Assembly: GCF_036850765.1 (NCBI RefSeq)
Contig: NC_089493.1
Location: 269,431,034 to 269,495,033 of the forward strand
Length of the DNA: 64,000 bases
Source of the DNA: Saccopteryx bilineata
Lineage: Eukaryota > Chordata > Mammalia > Chiroptera > Emballonuridae
Direction of reading: 5' to 3'
Shown here: positions 32,190 to 44,166 of the stretch, piece by piece
Numbering within the stretch: the stretch's first letter is position 1
Layout of the letters: every line of letters starts with the position of its first letter
The notes under the pieces: generated by a model
What the model was told of the DNA's origin: nothing
The model's database searches: none
What the model saw: the letters and a program-made list of their open reading frames with translations, nothing else
Program-made: the position numbers and the translations under genes

Positions 32190-33475
32190 TTTCTTTCTGT
32201 TTTGTTTTGTATTTTTCACATAAGGAAGCATTTATTTGAGGTTTAACATCAAGTCATACAAATAAAATTTGTGTAATCACAAATTTACATTGAATCATAA
32301 CATGACAAAGTAAAAACAAAGAACTAATTGGTGGTATATACTTGATTGGTGAAAAGTTTTTTTACAAAATAACCATCTTAGATCAGCAGAAGACCAATCT
32401 TCAGTGTTGTCCTGCAAGATGGTTTCTTCTAGCAACTCCTCCTGTTGTTCTCCAGTGTATTCCTTTAGTACGGTGGATAACTGTCTTAGTGACTGCCACC
32501 CCCTCGAGTCACCTACCTGTAAGTGCTCTGCCGGCTATGGTAGTCTGCATATCCCTAATTCCCACAGTTATACCCTGTGTAATCATAGCTGTTGTAGCCA
32601 CTGTAGTTTTGATCACCACCATAGGCACTATTGTAATTTCCTTATCCTTGATGATTCTGGTTATTAAACTCTTGGTTCCAGTTTTGGCTCTGACCTCGGC
32701 CACGACTGCCTGGTACTGCCTCGGCTACCGGCTGCCACGCCTCTTCCTCCTTTCTGTTGTTGCTCTTGCTGCCTGTATACTTCTTTGGGTTGGGCAGCTT
32801 TGATTTCATACTTCCCAGAACCAATTTGATGATACCTGCATTCTAATTTTTTTTTATTGGCTCCTTATCTGTATATGTGATAAAACAAAAACCTCTTCTT
32901 TCATTTGTTTTTCCATCCATGGGAAATTTAATATTTCCAATCTCTTCAAAGTCTCCAAACTATTTTTAAATTCGTTCCTCAGAAGTAACTGGGCCCAGTC
33001 CACTCATAAAAGCCTTTTTTCTGGGGTGTTTCTTCCCCTTTAAAACATTGACCCTTTTGGGGTCTATCAATTTGCTGTCCAGTTTGTGTTCCTTCAGTTC
33101 CAAAACCTTATCAACACTAGCAGCATCTTTGAAAAGCACAAGTCCAAATCCTCTTGGTCTTCCTATGACTGGATCTGTTTTCATTGTACAGGCTGTAACT
33201 TCCACAAATCGAGACAAGTAGTCTGATCTTTCTTGCCTCCAGTAAACATTTTACCGCAGTCCTGCTTTTTGCTTGCATTGATCTTTGATCCCTCTGTGAA
33301 TTCGTCTGTGCTGCTGTACTCATTCATACCCTCCGTGGTGGCAGAGGTGTCCACTGGGGCAGCTGGGTGCCATTGGGGTCGCGGCAGTGGGGGCTGTAAA
33401 GCTTTGTATGGAGCTGGATTCAAATGGTAGTGGAAGAGCGAAATTGGTCGTTTTCCATGGCACTGAGCTGAGCTC
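32190..33475 (-). pseudogene. HNRNPDL: Processed pseudogene of HNRNPDL (hnRNP D-like)
   Basis: Read from the minus strand, translated fragments in three frames line up in order with the hnRNP D-like RNA-binding protein. They are a segment '[20 protein letters not shown]' ahead of RRM1, an RRM1 end with '[20 protein letters not shown]', an RRM2 portion (about 32810-32990), a Gln/Gly-rich linker, and a Gly-Tyr-rich tail with '[10 protein letters not shown]'. There are several frameshifts and stops and no intron. The 3' UTR has AATAAA (antisense of 32231-32236) followed by an A-rich tail at about 32187-32218. The functional family processes and transports AU-rich mRNAs in the nucleus; this copy cannot make that protein. 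The GY-rich segment shows that the parent transcript was the long isoform. A TSD was not found. Confidence 0.9.
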
Positions 33476-33599
33476 TGGGTTAATGTGTCCTATGTGTTTA
33501 CATGGTACGGTTAGATAATTAGCCTTATTGTTATTATTTTTAAATATATTTCCACTTTGTCTCAGACTTTCAGATACCTTGGACCTCTCTGGTTTTCTT

Positions 33600-33649
33600 C
33601 TGCATCCCAGTCCGACACTCTATCCACTGCGCCACCGCCTGGTCAGGCT
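33600..33649 (-). mobile_element. Tailless 50 bp fragment of a group A SINE head
   Basis: Only the tRNA-like head ('gcctggtcaggc' end with 'ccactgcgcc') is present; there is no body or tail. It is bounded by a perfect 14 bp repeat 'tctctggttttctt' at 33586-33599 and 33650-33663. The flanks show a complete insertion event, not a decayed SINE. Confidence 0.85.
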
Positions 33650-33663
33650 TCTCTGGTTTTCTT

Positions 33664-34336
33664 GAGTAAGCTTGAAACTTTTTTTTTTTTTTCCTAAGGA
33701 GTTTGTCTTACTCTCTAGGTATTTGGGGAGCAAGGAAGCTTATAACCACATTGACTTCTGGTATGCTATGCTTCTGTAGCTCAAGGAGCTAGGTTCCAGA
33801 TTACATCCTTCTGCATGTTACACAGAGCTTTGTGTCTCACTGGGAGATGCTATCCTAGGACCATTGAAGAGTGGGGACAGGAAACTAACCCCCTTGATCT
33901 AGTTGTGCCTTGTTGGTTTGCTGTGCTGTCAGTCTCTCATCACTATGCTTATTTTGGCCCTGTTGCTCTGTGAACAGTCGCTTCATCCCCTTTCGTGGTA
34001 GACTCCAAACTTGTAACCCTTCTCCTTCATTCCCCGTCTCTCTTAGCACTATTTGTTGCTAAGCAGTAGACATTTGTGAATTACAGAGTTCTTGATGCTA
34101 TGGAGCTGTCTAGTGGAAGACAATATTAAAGAAAATAAAAGTCAGAACTAATAGCCAAATAGTTATAATTAGATGAGGGGTGAACAAGATAATCATAGTT
34201 CCTTTCAGAGTATACAGTAAGGGAAACTTAACCCTGTCCTGGCTGTTTTGAAGAGTAACACTTTGGCAAAATCCTGGGAGGATCACTGGGAATTAGCAAG
34301 GAAGGTGAAAGAACAGGGAACATTGTCTTCTAAGAT
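33664..34336. other. Unique non-coding sequence
   Basis: No gene or repeat recognised. Confidence 0.4.
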
Positions 34337-34346
34337 GTATTCCATG

Positions 34347-34678
34347 GCCTGACCAGGTGGTGGCGCAGTGGATAGAGCGTCGGACTGGGATGCCGAGGAC
34401 CTGGGTTCGAGACCTTGAGATTGCCAGCTTGAGCGCTGGCTCATCTGGTTTGAGCAAAGCTCACCAGCTTGGATCCAGGGTCACTGGCTTGAGCAAGGGT
34501 TTACTCGGTCTGCTGAAGGCCCACGGTTAAGGCACATATGAGAAAGCAGTCAATGAACAACTAAGAATTGATGCTTCTCATCTCTCCCTTCCTATCTGTC
34601 TGTTTCTGTCTATCCCTCTCTCTGACTCAATCTCTGTCTCTGTAAAAAAAAAAAAAAAAAAAAAAAAAAGAAAAAGAA
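34347..34678 (+). mobile_element. Group A tRNA-SINE
   Basis: Full length with A and B boxes, two 'accagcttg' units and a long poly-A tail (34643-34669). Flanks 'gtattccatg' (34337-34346) and 'gtataccatg' (34679-34688) are an imperfect TSD. Confidence 0.96.
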
Positions 34679-34853
34679 GTATACCATGAAATTATTTTTT
34701 CTGTTCCTTTCTGTGCCCTTTTCCTTGACCACACAGTCTCACATGGGGGCACAGTTTTCAGCCATCCACGGCGGGCCAGTTGACTGCCCTTGGTGGTTGG
34801 AGGTCGGGGTCTATAGGAAAGGGGTAGGAGTTGAAGTTAAATTCAAGTAAGAC

Positions 34854-35010
34854 CAGTGTTTTTCAATCGCCAGTATGCGAACCGCTGTCAGTCTCCACCG
34901 GGAATTTTGAAATGATCTTTGGGTCTGTAATCTTCGTGCACCATCAGGATGGTTAAATCTTTTGCTGACCAGCACAAAATTTCTGGTGGACCAGCAGTCG
35001 AAAACCACTG
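34854..35010 (+). mobile_element. Non-autonomous hAT MITE (nhAT-4)
   Basis: Termini 'cagtgtttttcaatc' and 'gtcgaaaaccactg' with flanks 'agtaagac' (34846-34853) and 'agttagac' (35011-35018), 7 of 8 matching. Its right half is related, in inverse orientation, to the element at 57938-58144. Confidence 0.85.
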
Positions 35011-36301
35011 AGTTAGACAACAGGAGACACAGTAGATTTGTTTCACTGGGGTGATTAACTCATTAAATTGGACTCTTGACATACCATTTCTCTAAATTGT
35101 GCTGTGGTAACCTTTTTAAAGTCTAAGGTTATCTATAGACCCTTGAGTGTCTGCAGTGGGTTAGGGGCTTTGGGAAAGTTATACTCGCTGAAGGAAACCC
35201 TTCTCTTCACTCTCTTTGTCTGTAAGAGATAATGAAGTGTTAATATAGCTTATGTTTTTGGACATAATTGCTCAAACTTAAGACATTCAAATCACTAGGA
35301 GCCTGTTAAAAATGCACTTTTCACAGCTTCTTCTTATCCCAGCCCTGCTGACTTGGAAGCTCATGGCTAGGACCCCTGGCTGGTGTCCAGTCCTCTGTGG
35401 AGAGCCCTGATGGCGTGGATTGCCAGTGGGTCATTCAGAGCTTAAAGAGGAGGACCTGCGCCGTTTTAGCTTGATCAGGACCCTGCCTGACTTCTCACCA
35501 TCTTTTACCACTAGTACCAACGACCTAATTTGCAGGGCCCAAGGCAAGTTGAATATACAGAACCCCTTATTAGAAAACTGAGAAGGTCAAGAGGGTGACA
35601 GAAGAGCATTGAACCACGCGTGGGTGTTTCTGGGCGCTGGGCCCTGGAAGACTGACTGCACGAGTAGCCAGTCCAGGACGCTCCGCTCCCCACTTCTGCT
35701 CGCCTTGTCCCGTGTGCACCGCACTGTTCTCTGCCTTTGTTTCCTGCACCGCACTGTGTGGAATGCTGGGTGTCATTGCTTCTGTCTCACCTGGCCTTCC
35801 CTCAGTTTCTTCACATACTGTGTTAGATTCCTGTGCCCCAAGACTGTGTCCTTTGAGGGCCCATTCTCTCTCCTCCTTAGAACCCCTGCCATTAGCTGGG
35901 GCTCTGCTGCTGTCTCCTCATGAGTTTGCTGAGTACAGTATTTTAACCTGAATGCTTTTCTCAGAACCTAAGTAGGTTATGAACACTCCGGGGACACACA
36001 TTTGGTTCGGGGTGTGGTGTGGGAAGCAGTGTGGCCTCGGCAGTGTCATGCAACGGGCCAGGGCTGCCTGGGCATGACTGGTATGAATCTGCATGAGGAA
36101 CAAGTCCTGAGACACATGTAGGGTGTTTCTGGCAAGTTGTGTATCCTCTGTGGTTAACACCTCTGGTAGCTGCCCTTTGTCTGATAACCAGTGTTTCCTT
36201 TCTGGATCTCTCAGTGACCTCCTGAGATCCTGGGAACAACAGCTTTTTCTTAGGCCACTTCAGTTCAAAAGTGCTATTAGCAGAACCTGAGGAAATACTA
36301 C
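35011..36301. other. Mostly unique non-coding sequence
   Basis: A MER5-like fossil is possible at 35272-35420 ('gagcctgttaaaaatgcact'). GC-rich 35610-35780 has no CpG island and no supported gene. Confidence 0.4.
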
Positions 36302-36688
36302 TTTTTCTTTTGTATTTTTTTTTTTTTTGTATTTTTCTAAAGTGAGAAGCAGGGAGGCAGTCAGACAGACTCCCACATGCACCAACCAGGATCCACTCAG
36401 CATGCCCATCAGGGGGCAATGCGCTGCCCATCTGGGGCATTGCTCCATTGCAACTGGAGCCATTCTAGCGCCTGAGGTGGAGGCCATGGAGTCATCCTCA
36501 GTGCCCGGGTCAACTTTGCTCCAATGGAGCCTTGGCTGCGGGAGGAAAAGAGAGAGATAGAGAGAAAGGAGAGGGGGAAGGGTGGAGAAGCAGATGGGCA
36601 CTTCTCCTGTGTGCCCTGATAGGGAATCAAACCCGGGACTTCCACACGCCAGGCTGATGCTCTACCGCTGAGCCAACTGACCAGGGCC
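36302..36688 (-). mobile_element. Group D SINE, older form
   Basis: Minus-strand head 'gccctggtcagttggctca', B box 'ggtttgattccc' and the GC-rich body are recognisable but CpG-depleted. Flanking 'aggaaatact' and 'aggaaatatt' form an imperfect TSD. Its single CTCF-like site at 36404-36423 is mutated ('cccatcagggggcaatgcgc'). Confidence 0.93.
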
Positions 36689-36934
36689 AAGGAAATATTT
36701 CTTGATAGTGGAAGGTGTCCCCTTTTGCTCAGTTGTTAATATTTGAAACCAGACATTCTGGATTATTTGAGCTAGGGTGTTCTGGAGAATTCCTCAAAGC
36801 TGGAGGCATTTGATAAATGCAGTCATGGTTCTGTAGGTGGAGAATCAGGCTCTACACTTAGCAAGGACTCACTGGTCTTGTCCTGAGATAATCAGAAATA
36901 GCTATGAATTTGGACAAGAGGTCTGTGACACCAC

Positions 36935-37055
36935 TTCATCTTACAGAGGGATGGACAGCTATTAAGTTCAGAGAAGTTAAACAGCATAGTCAAGCTTGAT
37001 TCAGCTATTTAGTGCCTGAGTTGGCGCTGGAATCTGCAATGGCTACTCCTTCTGA
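36935..37055 (+). mobile_element. MIR fragment
   Basis: 'catcttacagagggatggac' and 'agagaagttaaacagcatag' fit the MIR core and following segment. Confidence 0.6.
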
Positions 37056-37198
37056 GGCCTCAGTCAATATTTATTCTAAGATTGTTCTGTTCTTACTTTG
37101 AGGGTTATCATCTGGCCTTGACCTGATGGAGTTAATGAAATATGTTACTTCCCCTTTGACATTAAGCTGAGGAGCTAAAGTGGTCAGGTTGTCTAAAA

Positions 37199-37385
37199 CA
37201 GTGCCGTCCATTTGAAATATGTTGAGCCATACAAGCTGCATTGAAATAAGGTAAAAGAAACAGGTTAAATTAAATTTAATAATTTATTTAACCCCATATA
37301 TCAAAAAATTTAATCATTTCACCATATCAACACAGAAATATCAGTGAGATAATTACTGTTTCTTTCCAGTATAGCAGGAATATAT
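37199..37385 (+). mobile_element. hAT-Charlie MITE fragment
   Basis: Begins 'cagtgccgtccatttgaaat', followed by 'gttgagccatacaagctgca' and 'agaaacaggttaaattaaat'. This fits an ancient Charlie-type element whose ends read CAGTGCTGTCCA. The right terminus is lost. Confidence 0.6.
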
Positions 37386-40300
37386 TCAATTTTTATTTTC
37401 CTTTCTAGGTAGCTCAACCCAAACTATTAATAGTTAACATACGAGCTTGGTGATGGGTGTGACGAGACACATTTGGGGTGTAGGCTAACTTACTGTTTCA
37501 GTGTGCCGGTGGAAGGGAGTAGGCGGACTTGCAATATTCCAGTGTGGGTTTGCTGTGGGCCTTCGTCTCTGTGCTGGGCGTCTGGCGGGAGTGCTCGCAG
37601 CCTCTCAGGGGACATAAATCACCTTACACAAAGACTTGGCTGCCAGTCGAGGAGAATCTCTCTGCTGTTGCCTCAGTCTTGGCTTTGACCCCCCTGTCAA
37701 CACAGAGTTAGGTGCTGAGTTAGTACCTTGCTCTTCTTACAGGGAATTAAGAAGGAAGGTGTGGCTTTTTAAGTAAAATCACTAATCAACATGTGAAATC
37801 ATCTTGTGAAGAGTAATTAAAATCTAAGCAAAAAGTAGATAGTATAATCATTTCTTAGCCTTAGTCTAGGTAGATCGAGGAAACTAGCAAATTAAAGCAG
37901 CAAAAGTCCCATATTGGCAGCCAGGTCTGCCACTGATTTCTAGATAAAGACTAATATATATTTGGTCTTAAGAGTGTGATTTGAATGGTAGTTTTTTTTT
38001 TAATTTTTAAGATTACTGCTCAAAGTCCACTGACAGAATACAGGGAGACAGCTTTGATTAAATTAGGCCAGATTGGATTAAATCGAATGGTTAAAGCCTT
38101 TGGAGCCTCTATCTTGTAGGAGACACCATAATGGCCTTCATTGCTTCCCTAAATCCTATTAGGTAAGGTAATCTTATTGAAGAACTCAGGTCTGCACAAT
38201 GCAGCATTGCCCCTTATCTCTGTGGTGTTGTCTGGCCCTTAAGGTGAACTCTGACAGGTAAGAACTTCCTTGAGATAGGTTGGTTATGTTGGTTTGGGGC
38301 AAGTTATTCTAAATTAGTTGAAAATACATACCTACAGTTGGTAGAGGGAGCATACCACACAAAGAAATAATCTGTCTCCTGGCTGCCCTTTGACTTGGTG
38401 GCTTGTAGGATCTCTGCCAGGGATGTTTATTATTTTAGCCCTGGTTCAGGGAAAGAGTCAGGAGAGATGTGTGTAAATAGTTGTAAAATCGGCTGCTCTG
38501 TTCTCGCGGCAGGTGTGGGGGCGGTTGGATGGGTGGAAGCTTTATTTTTAAGCTTTGTGAAATCCTCTCTTACAGCCCATACTCATTTTAGAGAGGGTAT
38601 CATTAAGAATCATATGCTGAGTCTATAATACAGTGAGACACTGTGTTAGATGTTGGGAGCAGTATAAAGAGTCTTGGAGCTTGGGAGCTGGAGCCATCTT
38701 TATCTGTGATTTCCTGGGCATGTTTCTAGTTTTATTATAAGTGTGAGTTTGCTTTTGCCTGTTTCTACAGTGACCATATTTTTGTGAAACAAAACATTCA
38801 TTTTTTTTTCTACATGATTTTTCTAGTTTGTGAATTTATGGAAAGGTGAAGTTTTATTAAAAGCATATTAATTACGTCTACTTTTGTTGTAGATTTGATG
38901 TCTTTAGAAAAAAAGAAAAATAAGAAATTGGCACTGTCCAGTTCTGAATGTATGCTTACTATATTCACAAGGAAGATGGGAGGAGTTGTGGAGCAAAATA
39001 GTAACTGTGATGTAGGTCATTGCTAAAGGCAGGCTTCTTAGACATGGGCAACTTTGACCCCTCTGGGATCAATACCTACTGGATCCTCAGCCAGGAGCTG
39101 AGCACCTACCACTCAGATTCTGTGACTCACTGGTTCACCAGCAAGAAGTGAGGCATCTGAGGGTGCATCTGGTTACTGGTGCGTAAACATGAGAAGAGTC
39201 CTGCATTCAAGGGGCTGAGGTGGCCTCTGGCCTGGGGGCTTTCAGTGCTGTCGTGGAGTGGGGACTTCTTTCTTGATAGAGTTCTAGGGCACTTGTAGCT
39301 CTTAATTTATTCTCCCCCGTGGGCTCTGCCCATTCTTAGGCCAAGAAATGAGTTAAGCTTAGTTGTTTATTTAACCTTTCTGGTGGGGCAGCCCTGCATC
39401 TGTGTCCTTTCCCCAAAGGCTGAGGCGAATTTCAGGTGAGGGGGCCAGATGTGGAGTCTGAAGAAACGGTTGTGATAGATGAATGGCTTTGATTTGCTTT
39501 CAGGAAGAAAAGTACAACTAACCCTTTGGATGAAGATAATATCTCTCTCCAGCCCTCCTCTGCATCAAGTGTGCAGTGTTCTCTTCCTGTATAGCACTTG
39601 TGTTTTCAAGAGCGAGGGTCATTGAGAGAACACTTCTCACTCTTGAGTTTCAGAGCACAGCAGAGTGCACACGTCTGAAGCAAGAGCTGTCATTTTCTCT
39701 AAGTGTACTAAGAAATTACTTTAATGCTCCATATCTGCATGCACATGCTTACACAATAGTGTTTTTTTATTTTTTATTTTCCCATGCACCTTGGGGAGGA
39801 ATAGCTCCCTTTTTACTTTTGCTGATTCTTGATTGCTCACTTCCCCGGGTTACCTTTGTTGGGCAACAGCTGCTGGAAGAAGGCGTGCTCACGTGGTCCC
39901 CGTGAACTTGACTCCCGCAGCCCTCCGACCCGAGTCTCTCCTGGCCTGCCCTCTCTGGCCCGGCCCAGCTTTGTCCCCCTCTGTGAAGGCCACCTTCTTG
40001 CTTTCACTTACTGTTTCTCCTGAGGCAGTTCCAGATTGGAAGAGGCTGGGGAAGGAATTTCAAGAAGGAGAAAATTGGATCTGGTTAGGAGAAATTTATA
40101 AAACTTCTGTATTGTGTGCTAATAGTTCTCAGATGCTTTGGGATCACAACAGGAGACGTTGGTCTGGGAACTTCGAGAGCGGCTCTGACCATCTGTGAGA
40201 CAGCCCTGCCTGCTTTTTCTTCCTGCCCCATCTCTGCTCGCCCCACTCAGTTTGCCTGGGGAGCCCCAGTCTTTATAAGCCCTCTGCTTCTCTTTTCAAG

Positions 40301-40486
40301 TCTTCTTGATTTGCTTCCCACACCAGCTGCTCCCAGTCTTGCGTGGGCTAGCCTCCAATCGTGCTGGGTCCCTTTGGGATGGAGGAGAGCTGTCCTCCTC
40401 CCTGTCGTTTGTTGGCGTGCCCGGGGGGAAGGAGGGCACCACAGACCCTTTCATGTTCTGCCCCAGAGTTTCACAGGAAGCAATAA
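37386..40486. other. Unique non-coding sequence
   Basis: About 3.1 kb with no supported gene. Frames of 100-126 codons at 39576-40496 show no domain and overlap without order. Confidence 0.45.
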
Positions 40487-40700
40487 TTATGCCTAACGCT
40501 TACGGATTGCTTAAAATGTGCCCAGCACTGTGACAAGCACTTGATGTGGATTTTGTCTTTTAATACTCCAGTGAGCCTAATCAAGTATATGTGCTGTCAC
40601 TGTCTTCATTTTACAGACGGGAAGTTGATGCCTAGAGAGGTTCAGGAACGTGTGCCCGTGTACGCCTCTGGAGTCAGGTGATGGGCTCGAGACTCCAATT
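40487..40700 (+). mobile_element. MIR SINE relic
   Basis: 'taacgcttacggattgctta', 'aatgtgcccagcactgtgac' and 'cattttacagacgggaagtt' follow the MIR order. Confidence 0.8.
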
Positions 40701-40899
40701 CCAGGGCTCGTGTCCACCTGGCTCCTCAGGGAAAGGCTGGGAGTGTACAGTCAGCAGAGCTGTGCTCATGGTAGCTTTTCTTGTCTGGGATGTCTCCTTT
40801 TTTACATTTACTTAAACTCTTACGGTCTTTATATTTTCAGTTAACTCACTAACTGGGGTGTTTTGGTTTGTTCTTTGATGATGCTAACTGTGTGTTTTA

Positions 40900-41420
40900 A
40901 AAGAACCAGAAAGAAAAGTGTTAGGGGTGGGCTTTATAAACTGTGCAGTCAGATAAGAGGACTCCTGACAAGGAAATAAGGCTATAAGTGCTCATGCTTT
41001 GGAAAGATGAATTGGTCGCGGTTGTGTTTACGCGGTTATTTGTGTTCCTGTCATAGTAATCCGTGACTACCCGTAGCCACAGGCATTGCGAGTGTTGTCC
41101 CGTGGTCCCATCAAACAAGGCTCTTCGGAGCCGGCACCGGTGGCTGCACCTGAATCACAGTAGGGAAGTTTGCTGGCCGTTTGGCACTTCACAGCCCAGT
41201 AATTAGAAACTATAAAACAATAATACAGACATGAAGCAAATCCTCCAGTTACTGAAAAAAAAACCCTACAACCCTGCTCGGTGGCTGAGTGCAGAATCAC
41301 ACCCGGCTCTTTTACACAACAAAGCAAACACTTCAGGATCTTGGCAGCTGTTTTATACATAGAAAAAGCTCTAGGCTCTATTAATTTTGGGGCTGTCATA
41401 TTTTAAAAAAAAAACAAAAA
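40900..41420. promoter_or_regulatory. Repeat-poor block, possible conserved non-coding element
   Basis: No recognised repeats. CpG-bearing stretches (41000-41160) alternate with 'gcccagtaattagaaact'. Enhancer identity is inferred from composition only. Confidence 0.25.
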
Positions 41421-41468
41421 ACTGAAAACAGCCATTGCCTGACTTTCTTGTTTTTCATTAATTTACTG

Positions 41469-41659
41469 CAGTGGCTCTCAAATTATTCTTTCTAGATCAG
41501 AAGTGTCAGCATCATCTGGGAACTTGTTGGAAATGCAGGCTTTTATGGGCCCCGCCCCAGACCTACTGAAACAGATACTCTGGGCATGGGGCTCAGCAGC
41601 TCAGGTTCTGACATGTCCTCCAGGTGAGTCTGATGCACACTAAAGTTTGAGAAACACTG
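41469..41659 (+). mobile_element. MER5A-like hAT MITE
   Basis: Complete: 'cagtggctctcaaa' to 'tttgagaaacactg' with 'agcatcatctgggaacttgt', 'ccgccccagacctactgaaa' and 'gatgcacactaaag' inside. This matches the full MER5A order. TSD has decayed. Confidence 0.9.
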
Positions 41660-42783
41660 GGGAGTGGGTAGAGGAATTTGGGGGGTGGGGGGGTGGAGTC
41701 CTATTTTGGTCCTTACCCAAAGGTGAGCACTGGGCTTTTCTGACCAGAGATGGAGTGGTTGACCTGACGTGTGACATTGATAGTGTATATTGAAGGCCCC
41801 TGCTATGGGGAGGGGGGTGTCTTAGGAAAGGAGCTGTGCATTTGGGGGGGGGGGCTGGTGGGGAGAGGGGGCTTGGACTGTGGCTTACAGTAATAACTGG
41901 GTCCGTCAGCGTTGACAGACCGAGATAGTACTGCACAGAGGGGAGGAGACGTGGAGAGGAGAAAGACACAAGACCACCTTATTTCTCAAGGAGTCTTGGT
42001 GCTGCTGACGTCATGTGCTCATCAGTGTTAAGAACTGTCAGTAAAAACTAAGTTCACGCGGCAGTGGTATGGCGGCAGGATACATTTCTTCTTTTCTCCG
42101 TCTGTTCCCCCTGTTTCAGCTTCTCTGCCTCCAGCTATCTTGGCCGATGGGATTGGTTGAATAATTTTCAGCCTTTTCCCCATGTGTGGTGACCGTAGCA
42201 GTGACACAGGTTCACTTCAGAGCCACTCTAAGTCCTTGTGCAGTTGGCCGTGAGGTCTCTTGGAAAGGCCTGCTGGGACTCCGCGTGCCACCGGAGTGGA
42301 AGGCATCCCTCGGTGGTGTCGCCGCTCAGGCCTGGGCTCCTGCAACAGGTTGTTGGACAGTCTGTCAGCCGAGGACAAAACCTGATAGAAACAGAAGTCC
42401 CCGTCCTGTAGTCTCTGGGTTTTTATCCAGAGTTACTGATTTTGCTCATATTTTAAAATTTATTTTGCCCACGTTTTTTTTTTTTTTTTCCTTCCCTGCT
42501 TCTTAGATTGTTGAGTTTTCTTGTTCTGTGTAAAACAAGGCACAGGACCTGTTGTAGCCTCTTCTTTGAATCACCTAACCTAGCAGGGGAAAGCCTGAGA
42601 AACAGAGGTGAATGAGATGTAGCCCCTGTCCTCCCTCACCTGGGGGAGGCTGAAAATTTGGGGGGGGGGAGATGCTAAGGAAAAAACCCACCTAGATATC
42701 GGGTCCACTGCATTCCCTCTGTGGGCTAAAGTGGGAGAACTTGCTTGGACACCTGAACTTGAGTTTGGGTCAGAAACCCAGCA
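41660..42783. other. Unique non-coding sequence
   Basis: G-runs at 41680-41700 and 41842-41860. No gene seen. Confidence 0.4.
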
Positions 42784-43058
42784 TCGGGCTTTATTTATTT
42801 ACTTATTTATTTATTTACCTTTCCTGGGGGAGAAAAGATTTTATTACCAAAAGTGCATCAGATAAAGGAACCATCAAAGCTTGATACCGTCTGTGTGAAG
42901 ATCCCAGAAAGTAGAAGTTGACTGTCACCTTGAAGAAGGTCTTTGCTATTCCATGAAATCTTGGATCCCTCAGACATCCAAGGAAGCAAGTTAGTTGCCA
43001 ACACATCTGGAATTCTGGCAGCAACTGCAACTGTGTGGGCCATTCGTCACTGGGAGGG
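42784..43058 (-). pseudogene. Candidate retrocopy fragment, parent unknown
   Basis: On the minus strand the end shows AATAAA (antisense of about 42839-42846), about 20 bases and then a decayed A-rich (AAAT)n tail at about 42788-42822, as in a processed cDNA. Two overlapping frames of 61-71 codons run to it, one ending 'FDGSFI'. Flanks 'gggctttattt' and 'gggtttatttt' may be an imperfect TSD. Alternatives: 3' UTR retrocopy or chance. Confidence 0.4.
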
Positions 43059-43329
43059 TTTATTTTGTGTTTTATTTTATTCTAAGGGATTTGTGGCCTG
43101 TTGGCTCTTAACAGGTGGTAGTTGCTGGTTCTCCAGCCATGTGACAGTTAGGGCTCCTGGAGAAACCAGAGGCTCACGCAGGAGTGTTTGCCTTCTTGGA
43201 GTCAGGAAAGGCAGTCTTTCTGCCAGAGGAGTGGGCGGGGCCCAGCCCGCAGGTTTTCATGCGCGGTGTAGCCCTTCTGTATCTGGACAGGAAGGCTGGC
43301 ACCTACTGCCCTCCCAGCCTGCCTGCGCT

Positions 43330-43900
43330 TCATCTTGCTTTAATTAAATACCCAGCTGATGATGTCAGCCTGGCTTCTGGCTCCTGGCTCCCCCAGCTTC
43401 CCTCTTGGAACAAAACATCCGGGCAGACAGTTGTGACAATTAAAGTCTTAAGACCCAAGCTTTGTTTGTTCTGATGTAATTAGAATAAATCTGCCTAAAC
43501 ACCTCCAAATGCAGATAGTGCTGATGAGAGGTGACCGTCTAATAAACCTGATTTGATTAGGCAGAACCAGTGGGGTGCAGGCAGATATTCGAGACTCTGG
43601 CCAACCTGATTATTTCTTTGGTTTTTCATTTGGGGGGGGGGGACCTGTTTGATTTTTTCTTATCACAGGGTATTTGAAACTATTACTTGTGACAACCGAA
43701 GAACTTAGGTGAAATAAACGGTGAGACCCGTGGACTTGCCCTTCAGAGTCTCAGTCAGCCACCACCTGGGACACGCTTGCTTCCTGGCAGATCAATGGGA
43801 ATGGATTTTACCCGAGGTCCTGGCCTGGAATGCTAATTAAAAAGGACATTCTAAAACACACCCAGGCATATTCTGATAAAGTCTTAGCAAATGTGGGTGG
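43330..43900. promoter_or_regulatory. Repeat-poor block, possible conserved non-coding element
   Basis: No recognised repeats. AT-rich and with homeodomain-type cores such as 'ctttaattaaatac' and 'gatgtaattagaat'. Conservation cannot be tested here. Confidence 0.25.
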
Positions 43901-44166
43901 TGAAGGTTTTCTTTTTCTTAAAGTCACAGTTTCTTTGTTTATAAAGGTATATGGAAAAACAAACTTGAACTGTCTTAGTGTTTATTTCCTTCATTGCTTT
44001 GTCTTCTGGCTCCTGAAGCACTGGGCACACCTCTCTCCTTGCAGTGGTCACATTGTATTGTACTTGTTGATTCACTTCTCTTGTTCTGTCTTACTTAGAA
44101 AGCAGGGGAATTGTGTAATTCTTCTTGCTGCCTGCCCAAATGCCTGTATCACACCGAGCCCAGGTA

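Noticed and set aside
32342..32824. 153-codon plus-strand frame
   Set aside because: Antisense of the HNRNPDL pseudogene.
35961..36440. 159-codon minus-strand frame
   Set aside because: Largely the D SINE at 36302-36688 plus unique flank; no domain.
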